From DATFWC01 sp045801465 (GTDB lineage Bacteria; Pseudomonadota; Alphaproteobacteria; Rhizobiales; Xanthobacteraceae): a stretch of DNA of 64,000 nucleotides. Made by a program: the position numbers and the translations under genes. The DNA lies in assembly GCA_045801465.1 (NCBI GenBank), contig JBJMSU010000065.1, positions 11,860-75,859 on the forward strand, given 5' to 3'. Shown piece after piece: positions 18,244 through 28,079 of this stretch; the stretch's first letter is position 1, and each line of letters begins with the position of its first letter. The notes under the pieces were generated by a model that saw only the letters and a program-made list of their open reading frames with translations, was not told where the DNA came from and did no database searches.

Positions 18244-18966
18244 ATGGACCCGCTTCTCGAGGTGACGGACCTGTCGAAACGATTCGGCGGCTTGCGCGCG
18301 ATCCAGAACGTCGGTTTCCCGGTTCCCGCCGGGGCGATCTTCGCCGTCATCGGACCGAACGGCGCCGGCAAGACCACGCTGTTCAACCTCATTGCCGGCA
18401 GCTTGCGGCCGGACGCAGGCAGCATCCATTTCGCCGGCGAGCGGATCGATGGCCTCGCGCCGGACGCGGTGTGCCGGCGTGGCATCGGCCGAACCTTCCA
18501 GATCGTGCGCCCGTTTCCGGCTTTGACGGTCGAGGAGAACGTCGTCATCGGGGCGCTGCTGCACGCGCACAATGTCGAGACGGCGCGCAGCGCCGCCGGC
18601 GAGGTGCTCCGCCGGCTCGATCTTTACGAAAAGCGACATCAACCGGCGTCGTCGCTCACGCTTCCCGACCGCAAGCGGCTCGAAGTCGCGCGGGCGCTCG
18701 CCACCAGGCCGAAGCTCCTCCTGCTCGATGAAACCATGGCAGGCTTGCGGCCGACCGAAACCGATCGCATGGTCGCCACCCTGCGCGAGCTTAACCGCAG
18801 CGGGCTCACGATTCTGCTGATCGAGCACGTCATGCGGGCCGTGATGGCGCTCGCCTCGCACATCCTGGTGCTGCACCATGGCGCGACGATCGCGCAGGGG
18901 AGCCCGCGCGAGGTGGTCCGGGATCCGGCCGTACTCTCCTCCTACCTCGGCGCCGAGGCATTGTGA
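18244..18966 (+). CDS. livG: ABC transporter ATPase, LivG type, with altered signature motif
   Basis: A 240-residue ATPase. Walker A GPNGAGKTT is at 37-45 and Walker B LLLLDETMAGL at 158-168. The helical signature reads SLTLPDRKRLEVARAL (about 137-152) in place of a canonical LSxGQ, and the protein is about 15 residues shorter than typical LivG. The same variant occurs in LivG-like proteins, so it should be active, but it is atypical. It drives import with LivF. Its stop overlaps the next start. Confidence 0.9.
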   Translation: MDPLLEVTDLSKRFGGLRAIQNVGFPVPAGAIFAVIGPNGAGKTTLFNLIAGSLRPDAGSIHFAGERIDGLAPDAVCRRGIGRTFQIVRPFPALTVEENVVIGALLHAHNVETARSAAGEVLRRLDLYEKRHQPASSLTLPDRKRLEVARALATRPKLLLLDETMAGLRPTETDRMVATLRELNRSGLTILLIEHVMRAVMALASHILVLHHGATIAQGSPREVVRDPAVLSSYLGAEAL

Positions 18967-19670
18967 TGCTGCGGGTCGAAGGCCTGGACATGTTTCACGG
19001 CGATGCCCAGGCGCTCGACGGCGTCTCGCTCGAGGTCCCGGAAGGCGAGATCGTCGCCATCGTCGGGGCGAACGGCGCCGGGAAGACTTCGCTCATCCGC
19101 ACCATCGCCGGGATGCACCGTCCCGCGCGCGGACGCATCCTGTTTCGCGGGGTCGACATCGCCGGCTGGCCGAGCCACCGCGTCTGCAACCTCGGCATCG
19201 GCCAGGTCGCCGAAGGCCGTCAGGTCTTCGCGACGCTGACGGTCGCCGAGAATCTCGAGATGGGCGCCATGCTGCCGCGCGGCCGGGCTGCGCGCACGCG
19301 CAATCGCGAGCGCATCCATGCCGCGTTCCCGGTCCTGACGGAACGGGCGGAACAGCTGGCGGGGACATGGTCGGGCGGCGAGCAGCAGATGCTCGCGATC
19401 GGCCGCTGCCTGATGGGCTCGCCCGAACTGGTGATGTTCGACGAGCCCTCGCTCGGCCTTGCCCCGACGGTCGTGCAGGCCGTTCTCGGAATTATCCGCG
19501 AGTTGAACCGCGACGGGCTGACCTGCCTTCTGGTCGAGCAGAACGTCGCGGTCTCGCTCAAGCTGGCACAGCATGCCTATGTGCTGGAGAACGGCCGCAT
19601 CACGCTCAGCGGCAGCGGCGAGGTGCTGCTCGCCGACGACCGCGTCCGCCAGGCCTATCTGGGGCTGTAG
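18963..19670 (+). CDS. livF: ABC transporter ATPase, LivF type
   Basis: A 235-residue ATPase with all motifs intact: Walker A GANGAGKTS (35-43), signature TWSGGEQQMLAIGRC (135-149) and Walker B LVMFDEPSLGLAP (156-168). The C-terminal half keeps LLVEQNVAVSLKLAQHAYVLE, typical of LivF. It starts either with the GTG overlapping the livG stop (GTGA) or with the ATG directly after it. It is the last gene of the importer operon; a convergent small gene follows. Confidence 0.93.
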   Translation: MMLRVEGLDMFHGDAQALDGVSLEVPEGEIVAIVGANGAGKTSLIRTIAGMHRPARGRILFRGVDIAGWPSHRVCNLGIGQVAEGRQVFATLTVAENLEMGAMLPRGRAARTRNRERIHAAFPVLTERAEQLAGTWSGGEQQMLAIGRCLMGSPELVMFDEPSLGLAPTVVQAVLGIIRELNRDGLTCLLVEQNVAVSLKLAQHAYVLENGRITLSGSGEVLLADDRVRQAYLGL

Positions 19671-19674
19671 GGGA

Positions 19675-19917
19675 TTATCGCCGGATCAGGGCGGCGAGGG
19701 CGGCGACGCGGGCGGTGAGCGGCGCGCGCGGGAAGGCGCGGCGTAATGAGCCCAGCGCCTGCGCATCGCTGTCCGGCGCCGATGCCGTGAGGTACGCGGC
19801 CATGGATCGCGCCAGCTCGGCTTGCGAGACCCCGGTGAGCTCGCGTGGCGCCAGCGACACATCTCCCAGCGCAACAGGCTCGTGAACCCGGATGGTCAAC
19901 GGGGCGGCGACACGCAT
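19675..19917 (-). CDS. Small hypothetical protein (80 residues)
   Basis: No family is recognised. The ATG at 19917 gives 80 residues, rich in Ala, Leu and Arg, with VHEPVALGDVSLAPRELTG in the first half and RRAFPRAPLTARVAALAAL at the end. A longer frame starts at 20040, but its extra 41 residues lack any pattern. It ends 5 bp from livF in convergent orientation. Codon use is like the neighbours, which supports a real gene, but a spurious frame remains possible. Confidence 0.5.
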   Translation of the reverse strand: MRVAAPLTIRVHEPVALGDVSLAPRELTGVSQAELARSMAAYLTASAPDSDAQALGSLRRAFPRAPLTARVAALAALIRR

Positions 19918-20174
19918 GGCGAACCCTCGGGAAGGAAAATTTGAAATCGTGGACGCGCACGTAAACTCTCCACGGCCGCCGGAGTTCCCGTCGGTTGTTA
20001 GCGAACTGATGGCAAGCTGACTATTGCCACGCGCTTTCAAGCATAGGTGGACAAAGGCTTGATAATAAACGATTTTATGACAATTGGGTAGCGGATCAAA
20101 GGCGCCGGGGCTGGTGCTTGCTGATGATGCGCGCCGAGGGTAGGAACGTAGGCGTGAGTAAGCGCTGTGAAGCT

Positions 20175-20396
20175 ATGCGGCGAAACCCGGCCGGTGATTG
20201 GACAATTCGGGACGTCGAAGCTGTTTGCCGCGAATTCGGAGTGATCTGCGAGCCATCGCGTGGCGGGAGTTCCCATTACAAGGTGGCACATCCCCGGATG
20301 ACCGAAAAGCTGACCATTCCTTACAAACGGCCAATCAAACCCGTATACATTCGGAAGCTGGTTGCGTTTATTGATGCAGTGAGAACAGGCCGATGA
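20175..20396 (+). CDS. hicA: HicA-type mRNA interferase toxin
   Basis: HicA toxins cleave mRNA through a single dsRNA-binding-like fold. The protein shows DWTIRDVEAVCREFGV, then GGSSHYKVAHP with the catalytic histidine (H34 from this start), and LTIPYKRPIKPVYIRKLVAFI, the usual C-terminal strand and helix. The ATG at 20175 gives 73 residues, closer to the family's usual 60-80 than the 92 residues from 20118. It overlaps the hicB start by 4 bp (ATGA). The upstream DNA at 20059-20095 is markedly AT-rich compared with its surroundings, which fits a horizontally moved cassette promoter. Confidence 0.87.
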   Translation: MRRNPAGDWTIRDVEAVCREFGVICEPSRGGSSHYKVAHPRMTEKLTIPYKRPIKPVYIRKLVAFIDAVRTGR

Positions 20397-20617
20397 GTCG
20401 TCTTGAATATCCTGTCGTTGTCGCGCCTTTGCCGATCGAGGACGGTGGCGGCTTCATTGCCACGGTGCCTGATCTGCCTGGCTGCATGAGCGATGGCGCC
20501 ACTCCCGAGGAGGCGGTCTCGAACGTTCAGGATGCAATCGTTGCCTGGATCGAAGCCGCCCGCGACCTCGGCCATGACATACCGAAACCCTCACGTCATG
20601 TCGCATTGACGGCGTAA
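20393..20617 (+). CDS. hicB: HicB-type antitoxin
   Basis: A 74-residue partial-RNase-H-fold antitoxin. LEYPVVVAPLPIEDGGGFIA followed by TVPDLPGCMSDGATPEEAVS and NVQDAIVAWIEAARDLG is the HicB pattern. It neutralises HicA and, in longer relatives, represses the operon through a C-terminal DNA-binding domain. That domain is absent here (the chain ends PKPSRHVALTA), so autoregulation may need another protein or the complex itself. Confidence 0.9.
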   Translation: MSRLEYPVVVAPLPIEDGGGFIATVPDLPGCMSDGATPEEAVSNVQDAIVAWIEAARDLGHDIPKPSRHVALTA

Positions 20618-20656
20618 GCCGGTCAGCCCGCGGTGCGGGCGCGGCGCGGTTATCGA

Positions 20657-21247
20657 ATGAGATCGTCAACTCGCCTCGCACTGCTTCTGGTCGCCTGTTT
20701 CGCGTCGGGCGGCACACGCGCGCAAGGCCTTGCGGCCAATGAGTTTCGGCGCGTCGGTTCCGGATTCACATGTGTCACTGTCACTAAGGATTTCGAATCC
20801 GGTTACCTGCCATGCTTGCGAATTGGTCCCCTCTACGTCGGGCAGCGCGAGAAAGACATTGAGAAGCTCGTCGGCAAGCCGTGGAAGGCTATCCGGCAGG
20901 ACGCCGCGACCGTGATCAAGGTGTATTCAATTGCATCGAAAGAAACAGAGAAGCCCTACTGGGTCATAACGTTTACACGAGGCGTTGCCGCCACAGTCCA
21001 AGTCACCGGCAGGAATCCCGGCGTCGAGTATCCATTTTCTTCGATCAAGCTCGGCGACCCCAAGGAAAAAGTCCTGCAAGTTCTCGGGGAGCCGATGGCG
21101 TCCGCGCCGATCGATCAGTCCAGAGGGACGGTTTGGGCCTACCCGCCTTGGCCGTTTTCAGTGGAGCTGGTCGACGACCTCGTCTACTCGATTCGTGTCA
21201 CGTCGCCGCAACAAACGACGACGGCCCCGCCGCCGGCGTCACGATAA
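20657..21247 (+). CDS. Exported protein with two BamE/SmpA-like motifs
   Basis: A 196-residue protein with a signal peptide (RSSTRLALLLVACFASGG, cleavage near TRAQ). Two similar phrases occur about 85 residues apart: LYVGQREKDIEKLVGKPW and IKLGDPKEKVLQVLGEPM. Both fit the 'hydrophobic-x-x-G-x-x-x-x-x-V-x-x-x-L-G-x-P' core seen in BamE/SmpA-type and related small periplasmic domains. A tandem of that fold is therefore likely. It has no lipobox. Function is unknown. It follows hicB by 39 bp but need not belong to the toxin-antitoxin operon. Confidence 0.65.
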   Translation: MRSSTRLALLLVACFASGGTRAQGLAANEFRRVGSGFTCVTVTKDFESGYLPCLRIGPLYVGQREKDIEKLVGKPWKAIRQDAATVIKVYSIASKETEKPYWVITFTRGVAATVQVTGRNPGVEYPFSSIKLGDPKEKVLQVLGEPMASAPIDQSRGTVWAYPPWPFSVELVDDLVYSIRVTSPQQTTTAPPPASR

Positions 21248-21345
21248 ATAATCTCCGCACTCGACTTGGGCCGGGCACCGGCCGCTGCTGCCCCTTGGGA
21301 GCGTCGGAAGGTGAGGCAAGAGGCCGCGGCGCGCGCCGTTAATGA

Positions 21346-22047
21346 CTATTTCGCCGGCGGGCCCATGGTCACCGTGAGCGTGCCGACGCCCGCGACCTCG
21401 CATTCGAGCTTGTCGCCCGGCACCGTGGCGGCGACGCCGGACGGCGTGCCGGTCATGATGACGTCGCCGGCGGCAAGCTCCACCATCTCGGACAGCTTGC
21501 CGATGACCTCCGGCACGTTCCAGATGAGCTGCTCGAGGTCGCCGTCCTGCCGGACCTTGCCGTTGCACTTCAGCATGATGCGGCCTTTGGCGGGATGACC
21601 GATCTCGGATGCGGGTCTCAGCGCGCCGCATGGCGCGGAGGCATCGAATGCCTTGCCGATCTCCCACGGGCGCTTGAGGTCGCGCGAGGCGATCTGCAGA
21701 TCGCGCCGCGTCAAATCGATGCCGACGCCATAGCCGTAGATGCAATCGTTGGCGCGCCGCACATCGATATTGCGGCCGCCGCTCTTGAGCGCCACCACCA
21801 GCTCGACCTCGTGATGAAGGTCCTTGGTCAGCGGCGGGTAGGGGATCGTGGAGCCGTCCGGTACGACCGCGTCGGCGGGCTTGGCGAAGAAGAACGGCGG
21901 CTCGCGCTCGTCCTGTCCCATCTCGCGGATGTGCTCGAGGTAGTTGCGCCCGACACACCAGACCCGGCGGACCGGAAACAGCTTGGCCGTGCCGGCGACC
22001 GCAATGGAAGGCTGCGGCGGCGGCGGAATGACGTAACGCTCGTCCAT
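21346..22047 (-). CDS. Fumarylacetoacetate-hydrolase-family protein (233 residues)
   Basis: FAH-fold metal-dependent hydrolase or decarboxylase. VWCVGRNYLEHIREMG (29-44) is the usual entry motif; the metal ligands are E80 and E82 in HHEVELVVAL and D111 in GYGVGIDLTRRD. MTGTPSGVAATVPGDKLE closes the active site. Family members act as acylpyruvases, oxaloacetate decarboxylases or 5-oxopent-3-ene-dicarboxylate decarboxylases; a maleylpyruvate or fumarylpyruvate hydrolase-like role is plausible with the aromatic-acid transporters in the window. It lies 44 bp downstream of the ABC exporter gene on the same strand. Confidence 0.9.
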   Translation of the reverse strand: MDERYVIPPPPQPSIAVAGTAKLFPVRRVWCVGRNYLEHIREMGQDEREPPFFFAKPADAVVPDGSTIPYPPLTKDLHHEVELVVALKSGGRNIDVRRANDCIYGYGVGIDLTRRDLQIASRDLKRPWEIGKAFDASAPCGALRPASEIGHPAKGRIMLKCNGKVRQDGDLEQLIWNVPEVIGKLSEMVELAAGDVIMTGTPSGVAATVPGDKLECEVAGVGTLTVTMGPPAK

Positions 22048-22091
22048 GGAGTTGCTCGTCCTTGGTTTGGCAGCAGTGAAAGACGTTCGTC

Positions 22092-23900
<1,809 letters not shown>

Positions 23901-23991
23901 TGACTTAAGTCCTTGCCCGGCCGGGGCGGGTTTTTCAAGGGAAAACGGTCGAGTCCGCCCCTATTTCGGCTCGGTGCGCAATGGCGAATGG

Positions 23992-24978
23992 CTACCGACT
24001 GCGTGCCCGCAGCTTGCGTTCCCAGGCCAGCGCGTGGCCGACGATGGTCGCAAGGTCGTCGAGCTGCGGCTGCCAGCCGAGCAGCGAACGCGCGCGCTCG
24101 CAGGCGGCCACGATGCGGGCCGGATCGCCAGGGCGCCGCGGGCCGAGCTGGACGGAAAAATCGACGCCCGAGACTTTCTTCACCGTCTCGATCACTTCGA
24201 GCACCGAGAAGCCGTGACCGTAGCCGCAATTGAGCGTCACCGAGGCGCAGTCGGCGCGCAGATAGCGCAGAGCGTCGATGTGCGCCCGGGTCAGGTCGGT
24301 GACATGGATGTAGTCGCGGATGCAGGTCCCGTCAGGGGTCGGATAGTCGGTGCCGTAGACTTCGATCCGGGGACGCACGCCGAGCGCCGTTTCCACCGCC
24401 ACCTTGATCAGGTGCGTGGCGCCGCGCGTCGATTGGCCGGTGCGCAGCATCGGATCGGCGCCCGCCACATTGAAGTAGCGCAGGATGACGTAGCGCAGAT
24501 CATGCGCCTCCCCGGCGTCGCGCAGCATGATCTCGGTCATCAGCTTGGAGGAGCCGTAGGGCGACATCGGAGCAGGCGGCGCGTCCTCGGGAACCGGCAC
24601 CTGCGCCGGATTGCCATAAACCGCCGCCGTGGACGAAAAGATGAAACGGCGCACGCCGGCCGCCACCGCGGCTGCGATCAGCGTCCGCGAGTTGGCGGTG
24701 TTGTTGCGGTAGTAATCGAGGGGCTGACTGACCGATTCGGGAACTACCACGGACGCCGCGAAGTGAATGATCGCGTCAACCCCGTGCCGCTCCATGACCG
24801 AGCGCATGAGGTCCCCGTCGCCGGTCTCGGCTTCCACCAGCGGCACGTCAGGCGGAACAGCCCAGCGAAAGCCGGTCGAGAAATTGTCGACGACGACGAC
24901 CTGTTCGCCGCGATCCACCAGCTCGTGGACCATGTGGCTGCCGATATAGCCCGCGCCGCCGGTCACGAGGACGGTCAT
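23992..24978 (-). CDS. galE: UDP-glucose 4-epimerase
   Basis: A 328-residue extended short-chain dehydrogenase. The NAD site GGAGYIGSH is at 7-15, the catalytic Ser/Thr in IFSSTAAVYG (113-122), and Tyr141/Lys145 in SPYGSSKLMTE. HFAASVVVPESVSQPLDYYR and LRYFNVAGADP are the usual GalE blocks. It interconverts UDP-glucose and UDP-galactose (possibly the N-acetyl forms) and supplies galactose for LPS or exopolysaccharide. It is followed 91 bp downstream by the MsbA-like gene on the same strand. Confidence 0.94.
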   Translation of the reverse strand: MTVLVTGGAGYIGSHMVHELVDRGEQVVVVDNFSTGFRWAVPPDVPLVEAETGDGDLMRSVMERHGVDAIIHFAASVVVPESVSQPLDYYRNNTANSRTLIAAAVAAGVRRFIFSSTAAVYGNPAQVPVPEDAPPAPMSPYGSSKLMTEIMLRDAGEAHDLRYVILRYFNVAGADPMLRTGQSTRGATHLIKVAVETALGVRPRIEVYGTDYPTPDGTCIRDYIHVTDLTRAHIDALRYLRADCASVTLNCGYGHGFSVLEVIETVKKVSGVDFSVQLGPRRPGDPARIVAACERARSLLGWQPQLDDLATIVGHALAWERKLRARSR

Positions 24979-25106
24979 GGCGCATATCCGCTCGGTCGAA
25001 TCATGGCGCCCCGCTCTATATCACGGGCATGAAAAAGTCCTGAGGGACCGGCGCCAGTTCGGGCTGTGGGTCAGCCGGGCGGCCGCGCCACTCCGCCGGG
25101 TTGCGG

Positions 25107-25472
25107 TCAGGCCGCCTGCCGTTGCGGGGGAACGGGGCGCCGCCCGTGGTGCTGCGGGGACCGCTTGGGGGGCGGTCGGCCGGGCAAACCGTTGCGCACG
25201 GCGAAATCCATCTCGCAACGACGCACGCCGATATCGGCCAGCGTGCGATCGTCGAGCTGGTCGAGCGCACGAACGGCCTCGCGCCGGAGACGCTCGGCGG
25301 CCCAGTGGCGGGCCAGACGGGCGCTCCGCCGGGCCACGAAGCGGAGCCATTCCGTAAGCCCGCGTGCGGCGCTGCGAATGCATGCGCCGATGGCTAAGTT
25401 GCGCGCAAGGCGCAGTTGGCGATCAATTTCGAAGGACGACGGCTGCCGCCTCGGGTCGGCGATCTCGAGCAT
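25107..25472 (-). CDS. DUF1127-domain small protein
   Basis: A 121-residue basic protein. RAVRALDQLDDRTLADIGVR (about 67-86) followed by EMDFAVRNG is the DUF1127 (YjiS-like) motif; in other alphaproteobacteria such short Arg-rich proteins bind RNA and modulate small-RNA turnover or phosphate uptake. Here the motif sits in a longer chain with a helical N-terminal half and a proline- and arginine-rich tail, so it belongs to the long DUF1127 class whose function is less clear. It is divergent from the winged-helix/TPR regulator gene. Confidence 0.78.
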   Translation of the reverse strand: MLEIADPRRQPSSFEIDRQLRLARNLAIGACIRSAARGLTEWLRFVARRSARLARHWAAERLRREAVRALDQLDDRTLADIGVRRCEMDFAVRNGLPGRPPPKRSPQHHGRRPVPPQRQAA

Positions 25473-25712
25473 GGCTCAATCTCCTGCTTCCCATGCAGGC
25501 ACGCCTCGCCGCGGCTGGCACGTGGGCGGATATCTAGCGGTGAACGAGATTCGACGCTTGAGGGAGAATTTCCCTTTGGCGTGAATTTCCCTGGAGATTT
25601 CTTGTAGATGTCCTGGAGATTTCCTGAATGTGCTATTCTTCCAGTGCCTTGGTGGTCACCTTCTACGCCGTGCTCGCGTAGATCGGCGACCCGGTGGAAC
25701 CCGGAGGGAGGC

Positions 25713-27332
25713 TTGGACTTCCGCTTCGCCGAGTACGAGATCGATATCGGGCGGCATGAGCTGCGCCGAGCGGGCGAAGTCGTCGCCATCGAGCCGCAGG
25801 TGTTCGACCTTTTGGTCTACCTCGTTCGGCACCGCGACCGAATCATCAGCAAGGACGAGCTGATCGATGCCGTCTGGCACGGTCGCATCGTCTCGGATGC
25901 AGCGCTCAGCTCCTGCATCAGTGCCGCGCGGCGCGCCATCGGCGACAATGGAGACGACCAGCTCCTCATCCGCACGCTCCACAAGCGCGGGTTCCGCTTT
26001 GTCGGCCGTGTCGATGACGACATCTCGGCGGCCGCACCCGCAGATGACGCGAGACCTGCGCGGAAGGCTGCCACCGCCCGGGATTCGCGGGAACGCACGG
26101 GCGATGCCGAAGCCTCGAGGGTGCAACTGGCACTTCCCGATAAGCCTTCGATCGCCGTCTTGCCGTTTCAGAACATGAGCGGCGATCCGGAACAGGACTA
26201 CTTCGCCGACGGGCTGACCGAAGACATCATCACGGGTCTATCCCAGCAGCGGTGGTTCTTCGTCATCGCCCGCAATTCCAGTTTTGCTTACAAGGGCGAA
26301 GCGGTCGATGTGCGCAAGGTGGCGAGCCAGCTCGGCGTGCGGTACGTCCTCGAAGGCAGCGTGCGCAGGGCCGCCGACCGCGTGCGCGTGACCGGACAAT
26401 TGATCGACGCCACGCACGGAGTTCACCTGTGGGCGGATAAGTACGATCGTAAATTGACCGATATTTTCGAGCTCCAGGACGACATCACCAACAGCGTCAT
26501 TGGCTCGGTCGGGCCGGAAATCCTGGTGGCGGAAGCGGCGCGCGTGCGTCGCAAACCGCCGCAGAACATCGACGCCTGGGATCTGGTGATGCAGGCGCTG
26601 CCGCACATGTGGCGCATGAGCACGGATGCGCAACGGCAGGCGCAGGAATTGCTGCGCCAGGCCATCGCCCTCGACGCCGAGTATGCCCACGCGCACGCGT
26701 TGCTGGGATGGATCCATGTCGTCATGTTCAATTTGGATTCGCGCACGCCGATCGGTGAATTCACCGACAAGGCGCTCGCTGCGGGCGCGCGGGCCCTCAC
26801 GCTCGACGAGCAGGAGCCTTGGGGCCATCTTGTCGTCGGGCTTGGCCATGCGCGACGGCGGCGCCCCGAGCTGGCCGTGACTCACCTGTCGAAATCGCTC
26901 GACTTGAACCCCAACTTCGTGCTCGGCCATGCGGGACTCGGCTACGCATTGGCGTGCGGCGGCCAGCCGGAACGCGGGCTGCAGTCGCTGGCGCAGGCGC
27001 AGAGACTGAGCCCGCGCGATCCGTTTCTCGCCATCTATGCGCCGACGGTGCGCTACATGGCGCTGTTTGCGCTTGCCCGGTACGAAGAGGCGGTTGCCGT
27101 GTGCCGTTCCACCGCGGCATTGCACCCCCATCATGCCGGTGCCTGGCGACTGATGACCGTATCCCTGGCGCTGCTCGGCAGAATCGACGAGGCAAAAGAC
27201 GCTCTTGCGCACACGCTCACCCTTCAGCCCGATCTTTCCAGCGCCCATGTCACAAACAACACGGTGTTCGCCGATCCGGCGGATCGTGCCCGCTTTCTCC
27301 TCGGACTGCAGAAGGCCGGGTTGGAGAACTAA
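25713..27332 (+). CDS. Winged-helix (OmpR/CadC-type) regulator with TolB-like and TPR segments
   Basis: A 539-residue cytosolic protein. Residues 1-100 form a C-terminal-OmpR-type winged helix placed at the N-terminus (FRFAEYEIDIGRHELRRAGE, VIEPQVFDLLVYLVRHRD-like recognition region). Residues about 140-270 carry PSIAVLPFQNMSGDPEQDYF and ADGLTEDIITGLS, the segment often attached to class III adenylate cyclases and CadC-like regulators. The rest is built of TPR-like helices (ALLGWIHVVMFNLDS, LGHAGLGYALACGGQPERGL). No cyclase domain or membrane helix is present. The TTG at 25713 is chosen because GGAGGGAGG precedes it and the domain begins there. Its stop overlaps the stop of the convergent methyltransferase gene. 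Confidence 0.85.
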   Translation: MDFRFAEYEIDIGRHELRRAGEVVAIEPQVFDLLVYLVRHRDRIISKDELIDAVWHGRIVSDAALSSCISAARRAIGDNGDDQLLIRTLHKRGFRFVGRVDDDISAAAPADDARPARKAATARDSRERTGDAEASRVQLALPDKPSIAVLPFQNMSGDPEQDYFADGLTEDIITGLSQQRWFFVIARNSSFAYKGEAVDVRKVASQLGVRYVLEGSVRRAADRVRVTGQLIDATHGVHLWADKYDRKLTDIFELQDDITNSVIGSVGPEILVAEAARVRRKPPQNIDAWDLVMQALPHMWRMSTDAQRQAQELLRQAIALDAEYAHAHALLGWIHVVMFNLDSRTPIGEFTDKALAAGARALTLDEQEPWGHLVVGLGHARRRRPELAVTHLSKSLDLNPNFVLGHAGLGYALACGGQPERGLQSLAQAQRLSPRDPFLAIYAPTVRYMALFALARYEEAVAVCRSTAALHPHHAGAWRLMTVSLALLGRIDEAKDALAHTLTLQPDLSSAHVTNNTVFADPADRARFLLGLQKAGLEN

Positions 27333-28054
27333 ACAAACGCGTGGACGATGAGGCGGCCGCGCTGCGGCTCGTTGGTGACGAGCGCGACGAGCTTCTTCGC
27401 CCAGCGCGACGATGGCGTATACATGACCTCGGCGCGGGCAAAGCCGGCGGCGTTGAGCGCATCCAGCACCCATGCACGAGTCGGATAACCGCCGTGGTGC
27501 CATTTGAACTTGGTTGCGTCCTCGTCGCCGGGAAAGAACGTGATCAGGGGGACCCATTCGTGCACGGCGGGCAGCAGCGAATGGGTTTCGAGGATGAGCT
27601 GGCCGGCCGTCACGCTCCTGATCCGCTCGAGGCCGACCAGCGGATTGCGCATGTGGTAGAGGACGCCGGCGCAGAAGACGAGATCGAAGCGCCCGACTGC
27701 CTCCGGACTGAGATCATGCACATCCATGCGGCGGTACTCGACCTTGCTCTTGAAATGCTCGCGCGCGAGGAGAAAGCAGTCGAGCGCGCCATGATCCCAG
27801 GCGTAGGTGTCGATGGCCAGCACGCGGGCGCCGCGCCGCTCGAATTCGAACGAGAAATAGCCGTCCCACGCGCCGATATCGAGCACTGTCTTGCCGGAGA
27901 GATCGGCGGGGATTTGCAGCAGACGCAGACGGCGGCGAAAACGCCGCTGCACGTGCCAGGGCCGCGTCACCAGGCCGTTGCCGAAATCTAACGGAGAGTG
28001 GAATCGCGGCAGGAGCGCCTGGACGCGTGCCCTCAGATCGTCTTGTTCGGACAT
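27329..28054 (-). CDS. SAM-dependent methyltransferase, CmoB-like
   Basis: A 241-residue class I methyltransferase. The SAM motif TVLDIGAWDGYFSFEFERRG covers 57-76, with AIDTYAW marking the acidic end of strand 2. FDLVFCAGVLYHMRNPLVGL, RSVTAGQLILETHS and YPTRAWVLDALNAAGF resemble CmoB and a group of glycan-locus methyltransferases. CmoB modifies tRNA wobble uridine, but the enzyme here is shorter than CmoB and sits beside glycan genes, so methylation of a sugar or lipid carrier is more likely. It starts 25 bp downstream of the 2OG-oxygenase stop on the same strand. Confidence 0.82.
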   Translation of the reverse strand: MSEQDDLRARVQALLPRFHSPLDFGNGLVTRPWHVQRRFRRRLRLLQIPADLSGKTVLDIGAWDGYFSFEFERRGARVLAIDTYAWDHGALDCFLLAREHFKSKVEYRRMDVHDLSPEAVGRFDLVFCAGVLYHMRNPLVGLERIRSVTAGQLILETHSLLPAVHEWVPLITFFPGDEDATKFKWHHGGYPTRAWVLDALNAAGFARAEVMYTPSSRWAKKLVALVTNEPQRGRLIVHAFV

Positions 28055-28079
28055 CCGCGTGAGCGTAGCTGGTGGGCCG

